Assembly: GCA_944381625.1 (NCBI GenBank)
Contig: CALWLW010000003.1
Coordinates: 1 to 64,000 of the forward strand
Source of the DNA: an uncultured Lachnoclostridium sp.
GTDB taxonomy: Bacteria > Bacillota > Clostridia > Lachnospirales > Lachnospiraceae
DNA: 64,000 nucleotides
Direction: 5' to 3'
A program made the translations under genes and the position numbers. Position 1 is the stretch's first letter; every line of letters begins with the position of its first letter. Shown here one piece after another: positions 1 through 8,281 of this stretch. The notes below the pieces were generated by a model. It made no database searches and had not been told where the DNA came from. It saw nothing but the letters and a program-made list of their open reading frames with translations.

Positions 1-562
1 TCAGCTCTATTAAGTGTACCCATTTTTAGTAATACAAAATTTAAAAATAATGCTTGACATCTGTTAGCAGGTTTCGTTTATCCCTGGTGATCTCATAAAC
101 GAGACCTACAAGGGCAACGGTCAAATACCCCGATGTTTCCCATCGGGGTATTTGACCCCGCGGCAGTCGCCAAATGGACATGCAAGCATGTCCGCTTGGC
201 TCGTTGCTCGCGGGAATGAACGTACAAAACTGAGTCAGATCAGGATATGTAATCATTGGCAACGCCCTCCTTCCTCTTCGGTCTGGAGGGTCAGCCCCTC
301 CGAAAAACAGGAGGGTAAGCCGCCCTGGCTCTCTGGTTTCCCATGGGGACAGTATAGCGTATTTTTGAGGTTTGGACAATGAGCAAAATCTATTGATATG
401 ATACGGATAGTTGTGCTTTTGTTGTGTAATATATAAAACTAACTGCCTAGCGAAAAAAAGCGGTTTTGTAATTTTAGGTTGAAAGCCCTTCCCGGATACG
501 CTAAAATAGCAGTAAGAGACATGAGCTAAGACAACAGGACAGACCTATGGGAGGAATAGACG
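1..562. other. Non-coding, hairpin-rich leader stretch
   Basis: There is no convincing gene here. The short reading frames on both strands run through perfect inverted repeats and have no good ribosome site or recognisable domain. The stretch holds two strong hairpins (119-157 and 158-213) and a cluster of CCCTCC/GGAGGG inverted segments at 265-315. From about 380 to 500 the DNA is AT-rich and may hold the promoter of the gene at 563, but no clear -35/-10 pair was found. Confidence 0.5.
119..213. repeat. Two adjacent strong hairpins
   Basis: The first hairpin has a perfect 17-bp stem: bases 119-135 pair with 141-157 around a 5-nt loop, and the arm contains ATACCCCGATG. The second is nested: CCGCG (158-162) with CGCGG (209-213), GCCAA (169-173) with TTGGC (196-200), and GGACATGC (176-183) with GCATGTCC (186-193). 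Neither is followed by a T-run, so they do not look like simple terminators. They resemble a dispersed structured intergenic element, but only one copy is present in this window. Confidence 0.55.
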
Positions 563-1543
563 ATGGGGGAACGGGAAGAATTTGGATTTTGCCCGAAATG
601 CGGAGCGGTGATGCAGGGAGGCGTGTGCCAAAGCTGCGGATATACGAAAAAAGGCGCCAAAGAGGGGACGAAAAAGCCGGAGGCAAGACGGCCTGTGAAG
701 GATAACAGGAGCGGCGGGACAGCGGGAAAGGTACTGGCCTGCATCGGGATCATTGCGGGCGTGCTGCTGATCGTGCTGTTCGTAGTCTTTTTGGGGGCGC
801 TTACGTTTGGAAATGTGGTGTCCGACCAGGCCCGGTCCAGCATCAGCGACGGTTTTGACCGCTATTATGATTATTATAACGGCGGCGGGTATGATTCTTA
901 TGATGATTACGGCTCTTATGAGCCGTATGTGCCGGACAGCAGCGATGAATTCTACCAGGAGATCACCGACGCAACATCCCTGGAATGCAGCTATCAGGTG
1001 ATCTGGCAGTCACAGTCCCTGTATCCGGACGATCCGGACGACGGATGTACCTATGACAGTGTATATCCTGTGGTGACCGGGGAGAATGACGGAAGGTATG
1101 CGGCCGTGAACGCCAGGATCCGGGATATGGTATGCGAATATCAGGATACTTACCGGGAGTATGAGAGCGGCGTGTCCAGCTACGCATATGTGACCTATAT
1201 GGACGAGGAGACGCTGAGCGTAGTGGTGCAGCACCGCATCTATGACGGGAGTTCGGTACTCCCTGAGGTGAAAGCGGTGAGCTTCCGCATGGACACGGGA
1301 GAAGAGATCCCGAAGGAACAGATGATCACGGTGGACGAAGAACTGGCCCGCCAGTTCCGTACCAGGGACTCGGCCCAGAACGGGGGCGTGGAGTTTGTGG
1401 AAGAGGCGTCGGATGAAGAACTGATCCGCCTGCTGAACGACGAGGAGACAGCGATAATGTTCTACACGCCCGTGGGCCTGGAGATCGGCTTCAATTATGA
1501 TGGGGGCTGGGTGACCGTCACCATCAAGAATACGATTCTGTAA
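563..1543 (+). CDS. Zinc-ribbon membrane protein with extracytoplasmic DUF3298/RsiV-like domain
   Basis: A 326-residue protein of unknown function. A zinc ribbon at the N-terminus shows two CxxC pairs (C10/C13 and C22/C25). A basic linker follows, then one membrane segment at about residues 57-82, then a Tyr/Asp/Gly-rich stretch (about 99-122). The C-terminal half (about 140-326) resembles DUF3298/RsiV-type domains, which in sigma-factor regulators face outside. The expected topology is ribbon inside, domain outside. The start is set by GGGAGG eight bases before the ATG. No sigma-factor gene lies next to it, so an anti-sigma role is not supported by context. A small hypothetical gene follows 15 bp later, probably co-transcribed. 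Confidence 0.7.
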   Translation: MGEREEFGFCPKCGAVMQGGVCQSCGYTKKGAKEGTKKPEARRPVKDNRSGGTAGKVLACIGIIAGVLLIVLFVVFLGALTFGNVVSDQARSSISDGFDRYYDYYNGGGYDSYDDYGSYEPYVPDSSDEFYQEITDATSLECSYQVIWQSQSLYPDDPDDGCTYDSVYPVVTGENDGRYAAVNARIRDMVCEYQDTYREYESGVSSYAYVTYMDEETLSVVVQHRIYDGSSVLPEVKAVSFRMDTGEEIPKEQMITVDEELARQFRTRDSAQNGGVEFVEEASDEELIRLLNDEETAIMFYTPVGLEIGFNYDGGWVTVTIKNTIL

Positions 1544-1558
1544 GGGACGGACGCGTTT

Positions 1559-1846
1559 ATGGTAGAACGGATGGATTTGTTTCATCTTCCATTTTATAAA
1601 AAGGAAGCGTTTACCGGATCGGACCGGGGTCTGCGGTTCTGGATCGGCAAGACAGAGCTTCCGGCGGAGGAAGAAGGCGGGACGGGAGAGACGAGACTGC
1701 GCGCAGTGGTCTGGCCGGAGCCGTTTTCACTGAAGCACACGGAGGATGAGAAGAAGAAAAGCAAGGATTTTCCTTTTTCAGAGGAAGGTCTGGATCAGGC
1801 ATACGAGTGGATCATGGGAGAGGGCAGGGAACTGATCCTGTCCTGA
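1559..1846 (+). CDS. Hypothetical protein, 95 residues
   Basis: I do not recognise this small acidic protein. It has no membrane segment, signal or Cys motif; it contains a Lys-rich patch near residue 65 and a predicted helical C-terminus. It starts 15 bp after the zinc-ribbon gene and ends just before a good terminator, so it is probably the second gene of a two-gene unit. An internal ATG 12 bases in (1571) is an alternative start. The long frame and the terminator placement make a real gene likely. Confidence 0.55.
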   Translation: MVERMDLFHLPFYKKEAFTGSDRGLRFWIGKTELPAEEEGGTGETRLRAVVWPEPFSLKHTEDEKKKSKDFPFSEEGLDQAYEWIMGEGRELILS

Positions 1847-1847
1847 A

Positions 1848-1875
1848 GAAAGCGGCCCCGGCAGGGGTCGTTTTT
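1848..1875 (+). terminator. Rho-independent terminator after the 563-1846 pair
   Basis: CGGCCCC (1853-1859) pairs with GGGGTCG (1864-1870) around loop GGCA with one G-U pair; the flanking AAAG and TTTT extend the stem, and five Ts follow. A second hairpin, ACGGAGGG with CCCTCCGT (1917-1938), lies 40 bp downstream and may be a back-up. Confidence 0.75.
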
Positions 1876-1986
1876 AAATGCAGGGACATGAATGCAGAGA
1901 CAGAAAAACATGGAAAACGGAGGGCAGGGACCCTCCGTCTTCCATCGCAAACACATTTTATACAACAAAAGAAATAATATCTGGTG

Positions 1987-2015
1987 TTGACTTTATGATT
2001 TCATTCTAATATAGT
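1987..2015 (+). promoter_or_regulatory. Possible sigma-A promoter of the LysR gene
   Basis: TTGACT (1987-1992) and TATAGT (2010-2015) are 17 bp apart in an AT-rich leader. Downstream, 2032-2062 holds an interrupted inverted repeat (ATTCATTTTT with ATGAAAAAT) that could be an autoregulatory LysR site. This is inferred from sequence only. Confidence 0.45.
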
Positions 2016-2132
2016 TTTATACATAAGTAAAATTCATTTTTTTCATGTTATAGATGAAAAATATTACAGTTCACACGCGCCATTTGCGAAGCCGTGTTTT
2101 TCATGGACTGTAACAAGAATCAGGAGAAAATC

Positions 2133-3032
2133 ATGACGCTGTTATCGTATCAGGTATTTATGGCGGTGGCTGATCAGGGCAGCTTTCAGAAGGCGGCGCA
2201 GACGCTGCAGCTGACGCCCTCCGCGGTCAGCCATGCGGTGGCCGCCATGGAGGAGGAACTGGGATCGCCGCTGTTTGTGCGGAGCAAACGGGGCGTGAGT
2301 CTGACCAATTATGGAAAAGAGCTGTTCCCCTATATCAAAAATGTATTGAACAGCGATGAATATTTACAGCAGGCGGTGGCTCAGTTCAATGGACTCCAGA
2401 AGGGATCGGTGCGGCTGGGTACGTTCAACAGCGCCTGCGTGGAGTGGATGCCGGGGCTTCTAAAGGACTTTCAGCAGGAATATCCCAATGTGCGGGTGGA
2501 GATCTATCAGGGGAGCTACCATGACGTGAAACGCTGGCTGAAGGACGGGATCGTGGACCTGGGCTTTTTGTCTTCTCTTAGCGTGGGTGACCTGAACTAC
2601 GAACCGGTCTATGAGGACCGGATCGTCTGCGTGACGCCGAAAGGATTCCAGCCCCGCCACCCCGGTTATATCACGGTGGAAGAACTGAAGGAGCAGAAAT
2701 TTGTGACCCAGATGGAAGGCTGTGATGCGGATGTGAACAGTTTTATGAAGAAATATGGACTTCCGGCGAGGGGCAACAGCTACATTGTGGACGATATGTC
2801 CGCCATTGCCCTGGTGATGGGAGGCTACGGACTCTGTCTGGTGCCGGAGCTGGTGATTCGGAACCTCTCTTTCCCGGTGGATGTTTACCCGCTGGACGTG
2901 GATGAGAAACGGACGATCGTACTGGCCAGCCTCAACGCCGCGGCCCAGGCGCCCGCTGTGCGGCGGATGCACGACTATATCGTGGCGCGCCTGCGGGACG
3001 GCGGCTCTGAGGCGGACAAGAAGAAGCCATAA
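2133..3032 (+). CDS. LysR-family transcriptional regulator
   Basis: A 299-residue protein of standard LysR length. The N-terminal winged helix-turn-helix (about residues 1-60) has the family pattern GSFQKAAQTLQLTPSAVSHA, followed by EEELGSPLFVR. The rest is a periplasmic-binding-protein-like effector domain. The ATG at 2133 has AGGAG six bases upstream; the frame also opens at 2094, but that would add residues absent from the family. It is monocistronic: a terminator precedes it and a structured repeat starts on its stop codon. The target is not evident, since no divergent gene adjoins it; the effector cannot be read from the sequence. Confidence 0.9.
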   Translation: MTLLSYQVFMAVADQGSFQKAAQTLQLTPSAVSHAVAAMEEELGSPLFVRSKRGVSLTNYGKELFPYIKNVLNSDEYLQQAVAQFNGLQKGSVRLGTFNSACVEWMPGLLKDFQQEYPNVRVEIYQGSYHDVKRWLKDGIVDLGFLSSLSVGDLNYEPVYEDRIVCVTPKGFQPRHPGYITVEELKEQKFVTQMEGCDADVNSFMKKYGLPARGNSYIVDDMSAIALVMGGYGLCLVPELVIRNLSFPVDVYPLDVDEKRTIVLASLNAAAQAPAVRRMHDYIVARLRDGGSEADKKKP

Positions 3033-3201
3033 CTATTCAGCCATATATCTCGGATCCCCGCAGCTGACGCTGCTCTGCCGCCGCTTGCGCGGCTGAATCC
3101 TCGATTAGGGCTAAGCGCCCTATGTCTGAAGATTGCAAAACCTCTCTGCAAGCCAGCTTGCGCCGGGTTTTGCGATCTTCAGACGCATGGCTGGATAGTT
3201 A
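3030..3201. repeat. Cloverleaf-like structured repeat, copy 1
   Basis: The outer arms TAACTATTCAGCCAT (3030-3044) and ATGGCTGGATAGTTA (3187-3201) pair over 15 bp with one wobble. Inside are a GCCGC/GCGGC hairpin, an AGGGC/GCCCT hairpin, and a long hairpin of 19 bp (3124-3142 with 3166-3184, one wobble). The first arm includes the lysR stop codon. A second copy lies at 20670-20831: its core is nearly identical, its long arm differs, yet it still pairs. It resembles a MITE/REP-like element or a structured RNA. No coding content was seen. Confidence 0.85.
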
Positions 3202-3224
3202 CAGAAAGTTCGTTCAACGGACCA

Positions 3225-3254
3225 TTGACACCTGAGACGGAATCCGGGTATTCT
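3225..3254 (+). promoter_or_regulatory. Sigma-A promoter of the HAD phosphatase gene
   Basis: TTGACA (3225-3230) and TATTCT (3249-3254) are 18 bp apart, starting 24 bp after the structured repeat and ending 20 bp before the ATG. Confidence 0.5.
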
Positions 3255-3274
3255 GTTGTCAGGAGGAAAATACG

Positions 3275-3928
3275 ATGTACCAGTATATTTTATTTGATGT
3301 GGACGGGACGCTCTCCGATTCCAGGGAAGGGATCACCAGGAGCGTACAGTATGCCCTTTCCAGACTGGGAGCCCCGGAGGAGGACCAGAAGAGGCTGGAG
3401 CTTTACGTGGGGCCGCCTCTGATCACTTCGTTTACGGAGCTTGCGGGGCTGTCTCTGGAGGATGCCAGGCAGGGCGTGGTCTATTACCGGGAGTATTTCA
3501 GTAAATACGGAATTCACCAGAACCGCATGTTCGACGGCGTTCCCCGGATGCTGGAGCGGCTGAAAAAAGAGGGACGGGTTCTGGCCACGGCCACCTGCAA
3601 GGCGGAGCCCTACCTTATGGAAACGTTGAAGATGTTTGGCCTTACGGACTATTTTGATTATATCTGCGGAGGCTCCATGGACGAATCCTGCCGGACCAAG
3701 GAACAGGTGATCGCCAAGGCGCTGGGTCAGATGAACCTGCCGGAAGGGGAGAAGCAGAAGGTGCTGATGGTGGGCGACCGGAAGCATGATGTGGAAGGCG
3801 CACTGGCCCACGGGATTCCCTGCCTGGGCCTGTCCATGGGCTTCGCGCCCGAAGGGGAGCTGGAAGAGGCGGGAGCCGTGGCAGTGGTTGATACCCTGGA
3901 CGAAGTGGTGGAATATATTTTAAGATAG
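3275..3928 (+). CDS. HAD-superfamily hydrolase, phosphoglycolate-phosphatase-like
   Basis: A 217-residue cytosolic phosphatase-type protein. HAD motif I is FDVDGT (D8 nucleophile, D10 acid/base), a small cap domain follows, motif III lysine lies in the TKEQVI region, and motif IV is VGDRKHD. Family members remove phosphate from phosphoglycolate, pyrophosphate or small sugar phosphates; the substrate cannot be read here. AGGAGG precedes the ATG by seven bases. It seems to be transcribed alone: its own promoter is upstream and a strong terminator lies at 3987-4019. Confidence 0.85.
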   Translation: MYQYILFDVDGTLSDSREGITRSVQYALSRLGAPEEDQKRLELYVGPPLITSFTELAGLSLEDARQGVVYYREYFSKYGIHQNRMFDGVPRMLERLKKEGRVLATATCKAEPYLMETLKMFGLTDYFDYICGGSMDESCRTKEQVIAKALGQMNLPEGEKQKVLMVGDRKHDVEGALAHGIPCLGLSMGFAPEGELEEAGAVAVVDTLDEVVEYILR

Positions 3929-3986
3929 AACAGTTCACTCGTCAGCCAGGATCAGTCAGATATCGTGCTTGCACGAACAACGGAAG

Positions 3987-4019
3987 AAAGCGGAGGATGG
4001 TTGAAATCCTCCGCTTTTT
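3987..4019 (+). terminator. Strong terminator before prmA
   Basis: AAAGCGGAGGAT (3987-3998) pairs perfectly with ATCCTCCGCTTT (4006-4017) and a T-run follows. A small hairpin TCGTGC/GCACGA lies just before it (3963-3976). Confidence 0.85.
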
Positions 4020-4069
4020 ATGATATGATAACGGGTATTGTAAAGACGGCAGAGAAGGAGGAAGATGCG

Positions 4070-5026
4070 ATGAAATGGAACAAATACACTCTGACCACCA
4101 CCTCGGAGGCGGAGGATCTGATCAGCAGCATGATGATGGATGCGGGGATCGAGGGAATCGAGATCGAGGACAAGGTGCCCCTTTCTGACGGGGACAAGGC
4201 GCAGATGTTTGTGGATATTCTTCCGGATGTGCCGGTGGACGACGGGGTGGCCAGGATCAGCTTTTATCTGGAGCCGGACCAGGACAACGCCGCTGTTCTG
4301 GCCGCGGTCTATCAGGGACTGGATGAGATCCGCGGCTGGGGCGTGGATGTGGGCGCAGGCACCATCGAGGCCTCCCAGACGGAGGATAAGGACTGGATCA
4401 ATAACTGGAAAGAGTATTTCCATCAGTTTTATGTGGACGATATCCTGATCAAGCCGTCGTGGGAAGAAGTGAAGCCGGAGGATCAGGACAAGCTGCTGAT
4501 CCAGATCGATCCGGGGACCGCTTTCGGGACCGGGATGCATGAGACGACGCAGCTCTGCATCCGCCAGATCAGGAAATACATGGCGGAGGGGACGAAGCTT
4601 CTGGACATTGGAACCGGCAGCGGCATCCTGTCCGTGGCCGCGCTGAAGCTGGGCGCGGAGTCCGCGGTGGGGACGGATCTGGATCCCTGCGCGGTGACGG
4701 CGGCGGAGGAGAATATGGAAGTCAATGGCATCGCCCCGGACCGTTATACGGTGATGCTGGGCAACCTGATCGACGACCGGGAACTACAGGAGAAAGTGGG
4801 ATACGGGAAATATGAGATGGTGGCGGCCAATATTCTGGCGGAGGTGCTGGTGCCTCTGGCTCCGGCGGCGGCCGCGGCCCTGAAGGACGGAGGCGTGTGC
4901 ATCACTTCCGGCATCCTTTCCGGCAAGGAGGAGCTGGTGGCGCAGGCGCTGAAGGACGCCGGCCTGCGGATACTGGAGATCGCCCATCAGGGCGAGTGGG
5001 CGGCTGTGACCGCGCGCAAAGACTGA
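4070..5026 (+). CDS. prmA: Ribosomal protein L11 methyltransferase
   Basis: A 318-residue SAM-dependent enzyme that methylates ribosomal protein L11. The N-terminal domain (about 1-120) recognises L11; the Rossmann methyltransferase domain carries the SAM motif DIGTGSGILSVAALKLGA, and before it lies the family sequence DPGTAFGTGMHETT. The start at 4070 has GGAGGAAG upstream and begins MKWNKYTL as is usual; the frame opens further up at 3965, but this would run through the terminator. It heads a cluster with rsmE, the cysteine desulfurase and thiI, spaced 4-17 bp, so all four are probably one operon for rRNA/tRNA and ribosome modification. Confidence 0.95.
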   Translation: MKWNKYTLTTTSEAEDLISSMMMDAGIEGIEIEDKVPLSDGDKAQMFVDILPDVPVDDGVARISFYLEPDQDNAAVLAAVYQGLDEIRGWGVDVGAGTIEASQTEDKDWINNWKEYFHQFYVDDILIKPSWEEVKPEDQDKLLIQIDPGTAFGTGMHETTQLCIRQIRKYMAEGTKLLDIGTGSGILSVAALKLGAESAVGTDLDPCAVTAAEENMEVNGIAPDRYTVMLGNLIDDRELQEKVGYGKYEMVAANILAEVLVPLAPAAAAALKDGGVCITSGILSGKEELVAQALKDAGLRILEIAHQGEWAAVTARKD

Positions 5027-5041
5027 GACAGGAGACAGGCT

Positions 5042-5779
5042 ATGCATCGTTTTTTTGTGGAACCGGAGCAGATTCATCCGGAATACGTGGAGATTCTGGG
5101 CGGGGATGTGAACCATATCCGAAACGTGCTGAGGATGGTTCCCGGAGATAAACTTTCGGTCAGCGACGGCCTGGGGATGGACTATACCTGCCAGGTGGAA
5201 GAACTGGACGGAGAGCGGGTGAGAGTCCGTATCCTGGAAAAGAACCCCATGGACGTGGAGCTTTCTTCCCCGCTGGTGCTGTACCAGGGCCTGCCCAAAG
5301 GGGATAAGATGGAACTGATTATCCAGAAGGCGGTGGAACTGGGCGCGTCCCGGATCGTACCCGTCTCTCTGAAGCGCAGCGTGGTGAAGCTGGACGCGAA
5401 GAAGGCGGCGGCGAAGGGCAGGCGCTGGCAGGCTGTGGCGGAGAGCGCAGCCAAACAGTCCGGGAGATCCGTGATCCCCCAGGTGGGGCCGGTTATGACA
5501 TTGAAGGAGGCCCTGGAGGATGCGGAGGCGCTGGACGTCCGTCTGATCCCGTATGAATGCGCCCGGGGGATGGAGGCGGCCAGGGAGGAACTGGCAGGTC
5601 TTAGGAAAGGACAGTCCGTCGGCGTCTTTATCGGGCCGGAGGGCGGTTTTGAAAAAGCGGAAGTGGAGGCGGCGGTGGAAGCCGGAGCCCGTCCCATATC
5701 GCTGGGAAGAAGAATTTTGAGAACGGAGACGGCGGGGCTGTGCATCCTGTCCGTGCTGATGTTCCGGCTGGAGGATTAA
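5042..5779 (+). CDS. rsmE: 16S rRNA (uracil1498-N3)-methyltransferase
   Basis: A 245-residue SPOUT-class methyltransferase acting on U1498 of 16S rRNA in the assembled small subunit. The N-terminal part is PUA-like; the C-terminal trefoil-knot part shows IGPEGGFEKAEVEAA and LGRRILRTETAG, the SAM-binding knot. It starts 15 bp after prmA, a pairing common in Firmicutes, and ends 4 bp before the cysteine desulfurase gene. Length and motifs are normal. Confidence 0.95.
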   Translation: MHRFFVEPEQIHPEYVEILGGDVNHIRNVLRMVPGDKLSVSDGLGMDYTCQVEELDGERVRVRILEKNPMDVELSSPLVLYQGLPKGDKMELIIQKAVELGASRIVPVSLKRSVVKLDAKKAAAKGRRWQAVAESAAKQSGRSVIPQVGPVMTLKEALEDAEALDVRLIPYECARGMEAAREELAGLRKGQSVGVFIGPEGGFEKAEVEAAVEAGARPISLGRRILRTETAGLCILSVLMFRLED

Positions 5780-5783
5780 GAGA

Positions 5784-6938
5784 ATGGAAGCATATCTGGA
5801 TAATTCCGCCACCACCCGGTGCCTGGAGCGGGTGACGGACAAGATGGTGGAAGTCATGAGAGCGGATTTCGGGAATCCCTCGTCCATGCATACCAAGGGC
5901 GTGGAGGCGGAAAAATATATCCGGGAGGCAAAGGCTTTCTTTGCCCGGAACCTGAAGGTACAGGAAAAAGAGATCTATTTCACGTCCGGGGGCACGGAAT
6001 CCAACAATCTGGCCCTGATCGGGGCGGCTATGGCCAACCGCAGAAAAGGAAACCATCTGATCACCACGAGCCTTGAGCATGCTTCGGTGTTCAGTCCCAT
6101 GAAATACCTGGAGGGACAGGGCTTCCGTGTGACGTACCTGCCGGCGGACGAGAGCGGGAAGATCCGGACGGAGGATCTGAAGGCCGCCATTTGTGAGGAC
6201 ACCATCCTGGTGTCGGTGATGTATGTGAACAATGAGACCGGGGCCGTACAGCCGGTGGATGAGACAGGGAAACTGTTAAGAGAGAGCGGAAGGGATATTT
6301 TATTCCATGTGGATGCGATCCAGGCGTACGGCAAGTACCGGATTCACCCTAAGCGGGAGGGCATCCACCTCCTCTCGGTCAGCGGGCACAAGATCCATGG
6401 ACCCAAGGGCAGCGGGCTTCTGTATGTGGATGAAAAGGTGAAAATTCAGCCCATCCTGTTCGGAGGGGAGCAGCAGAAGGGTCTGCGTTCCGGTACGGAG
6501 AACGTGCCCGGCATCGCGGGGATCGCGGAGGCTGCCGCGGCCTGCTACGAGGATCTGGACGGGAAGGTGGAGCGGCTGTACCAGTTGAAAGAGCGGTTTG
6601 TGGAGGGCATAAGCCGCCTTCCGGAGGCTGTGGTCAACGGGGAGACGGGCCGGGGATCGGCGCCCCATATCGTCAATGTGAGTTTCCCGGGCGTGCGCAG
6701 CGAGGTGCTCCTCCATGCGCTGGAGGATAAAGGCGTCTATGTATCCGCCGGCAGCGCATGCTCGTCCAATAAGCCCTCGCCCAGCCATACGCTGACGGCC
6801 ATGGGGCTTTCCAAAGAGCGGGTGGAGAGCGCGCTGCGCTTCAGTTTCTGCTTTGAGACGACGCAGGAAGAGATCGATTATTGCCTGCAGGAGCTTTCGG
6901 AACTTCTGCCGGTGCTTCGGCGCTATGTGCGCAGATAG
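5784..6938 (+). CDS. Cysteine desulfurase (NifS/NifZ type)
   Basis: A 384-residue PLP enzyme that takes sulfur from cysteine as an enzyme-bound persulfide. The PLP lysine lies in SVSGHKIHG (K203) and the catalytic cysteine in SAGSACSSNKPSP (C326); TSGGTESNN near residue 75 binds the cofactor phosphate. It sits directly before thiI, 17 bp away. In Bacillus the neighbour of thiI, NifZ, is the dedicated sulfur donor for 4-thiouridine, and I infer the same role here, because ThiI lacks a rhodanese domain. It may also feed other pathways; no iscU/sufU is next to it. Confidence 0.92.
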   Translation: MEAYLDNSATTRCLERVTDKMVEVMRADFGNPSSMHTKGVEAEKYIREAKAFFARNLKVQEKEIYFTSGGTESNNLALIGAAMANRRKGNHLITTSLEHASVFSPMKYLEGQGFRVTYLPADESGKIRTEDLKAAICEDTILVSVMYVNNETGAVQPVDETGKLLRESGRDILFHVDAIQAYGKYRIHPKREGIHLLSVSGHKIHGPKGSGLLYVDEKVKIQPILFGGEQQKGLRSGTENVPGIAGIAEAAAACYEDLDGKVERLYQLKERFVEGISRLPEAVVNGETGRGSAPHIVNVSFPGVRSEVLLHALEDKGVYVSAGSACSSNKPSPSHTLTAMGLSKERVESALRFSFCFETTQEEIDYCLQELSELLPVLRRYVRR

Positions 6939-6955
6939 ATAAAAGGAGAGAAAAG

Positions 6956-8134
6956 ATGTTTCAGGCTTTTTTGATAAAATACGGCGAGATCGGCGTGAAG
7001 GGCAAGAACCGCTATGTGTTCGAGGACGCGCTGGTAAAACGCATAAAAGAGGTGCTGCGCCCGGTGGACGGCCATTTCCAGGTCACCAAGGACCAGGGCC
7101 GCATCTACGTGGAAGCGGTGGGCGCGTTTGATTATGAAGAAGCGGTGAGTGCGCTTCGCAGGGTCTTCGGCATCGTCAGCATCTGCCCGGTGGTGATCCT
7201 GGAGGACTGCGGCCTGGAGGCACTGACCCAGGATGTGCTGGACTATGTGGGAAAACTGTACGCAGGACAGAAGAAGACCTTCAAGGTACACACCCGGCGG
7301 GCAAATAAAAAGTATCCGGTGGAATCCATGGCGGTGAACGCCGAGATCGGCGGGAAGATCCTGGAAGCCTTTCCAGATCTGTCGGTGGACGTGCACCACC
7401 CGGATATCATGCTGTATATTGAACTGCGCAGCCAGATCTACCTCTATTCGGAGGTGATCCCGGGTCCGGGCGGTATGCCGCTGGGAACCAACGGGCGTTC
7501 CATGCTGCTGCTCTCAGGCGGGATCGACAGCCCGGTGGCGGGCTATATGGTGGCCAAAAGGGGCGTCTGCATCGACGCCGTCTATTTCCATGCGCCGCCC
7601 TACACCAGTGAGCGGGCGAAACAGAAAGTGGTGGATCTGGCGAAGGAAGTAGCCGCCTACACGGGTCCCATCCGCCTGCATGTGATCAATTTCACAGACA
7701 TTCAGATGTATATCTACGATCAGTGCCCTCACGATGAACTGACCATCATCATGCGCCGGTACATGATGCGGATCGCCGAGACGATCGCAAAGGAGACCGG
7801 CTGTCTGGCCCTGATCACGGGCGAGAGCATCGGACAGGTGGCGAGCCAGACGGTGGCGAGCCTGGCAGCCACCAACGATGTGTGTACCCTTCCGGTATTC
7901 CGTCCGCTGATCGCCTTTGATAAAGAAGATATTGTGACGCTGGCCAAGAAGATCGGCACCTATGAGACGTCGATCCTGCCCTACGAAGACTGCTGCACCA
8001 CCTTTGTGGCGAAGCACCCGGTGACCAAACCCAAGGTGGAGCTGATCCGGAAATCAGAGGGACTGCTGGCGGAAAAGATTGAAGAAATGGTGGCGGAGGC
8101 GCTGGCCGGGGAGGAAGTGCTGGAGATCCGCTGA
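6956..8134 (+). CDS. thiI: tRNA 4-thiouridine synthase ThiI
   Basis: A 392-residue enzyme that adenylates and thiolates U8 of tRNA; in some bacteria it also serves thiazole synthesis. Domains in order: N-terminal ferredoxin-like region, THUMP (about 60-165), then a PP-loop ATP pyrophosphatase domain with LLSGGIDSPVAGYM. No C-terminal rhodanese domain is present, the short form of Firmicutes. The start at 6956 has AAAGGAGAG upstream; the frame opens at 6881 inside the desulfurase gene, which is unlikely. It closes the prmA-rsmE-nifS-thiI operon. Confidence 0.95.
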   Translation: MFQAFLIKYGEIGVKGKNRYVFEDALVKRIKEVLRPVDGHFQVTKDQGRIYVEAVGAFDYEEAVSALRRVFGIVSICPVVILEDCGLEALTQDVLDYVGKLYAGQKKTFKVHTRRANKKYPVESMAVNAEIGGKILEAFPDLSVDVHHPDIMLYIELRSQIYLYSEVIPGPGGMPLGTNGRSMLLLSGGIDSPVAGYMVAKRGVCIDAVYFHAPPYTSERAKQKVVDLAKEVAAYTGPIRLHVINFTDIQMYIYDQCPHDELTIIMRRYMMRIAETIAKETGCLALITGESIGQVASQTVASLAATNDVCTLPVFRPLIAFDKEDIVTLAKKIGTYETSILPYEDCCTTFVAKHPVTKPKVELIRKSEGLLAEKIEEMVAEALAGEEVLEIR

Positions 8135-8201
8135 GTTCCGCGGCTGAGTATGCAGCCATAGCGCGGTTCCGCCCGTTATAGTGAGGTTCCGCTCGGAGGG
8201 C

Positions 8202-8231
8202 AAAAAAAAGAATCCTGCTTTGCAGGATTCT
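8202..8231 (-). terminator. Terminator of the HPr-like gene (minus strand)
   Basis: AGAATCCTGC (8209-8218) pairs perfectly with GCAGGATTCT (8222-8231) around a 3-nt loop. On the minus strand the hairpin is followed by eight Ts, so it ends transcripts coming from 8282-8515. On the plus strand it may slow thiI transcripts, but there it lacks the T-run. Confidence 0.85.
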
Positions 8232-8281
8232 CCGCGTGCGGCGGGCCGCATATGCAGCATGATTTCTTACCGCCGGAAAGA

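Noticed and set aside
41-382. Short reading frames on both strands of the first 400 bp
   Set aside because: They run through perfect inverted repeats, lack ribosome sites and show no domain; structured non-coding DNA explains them better.
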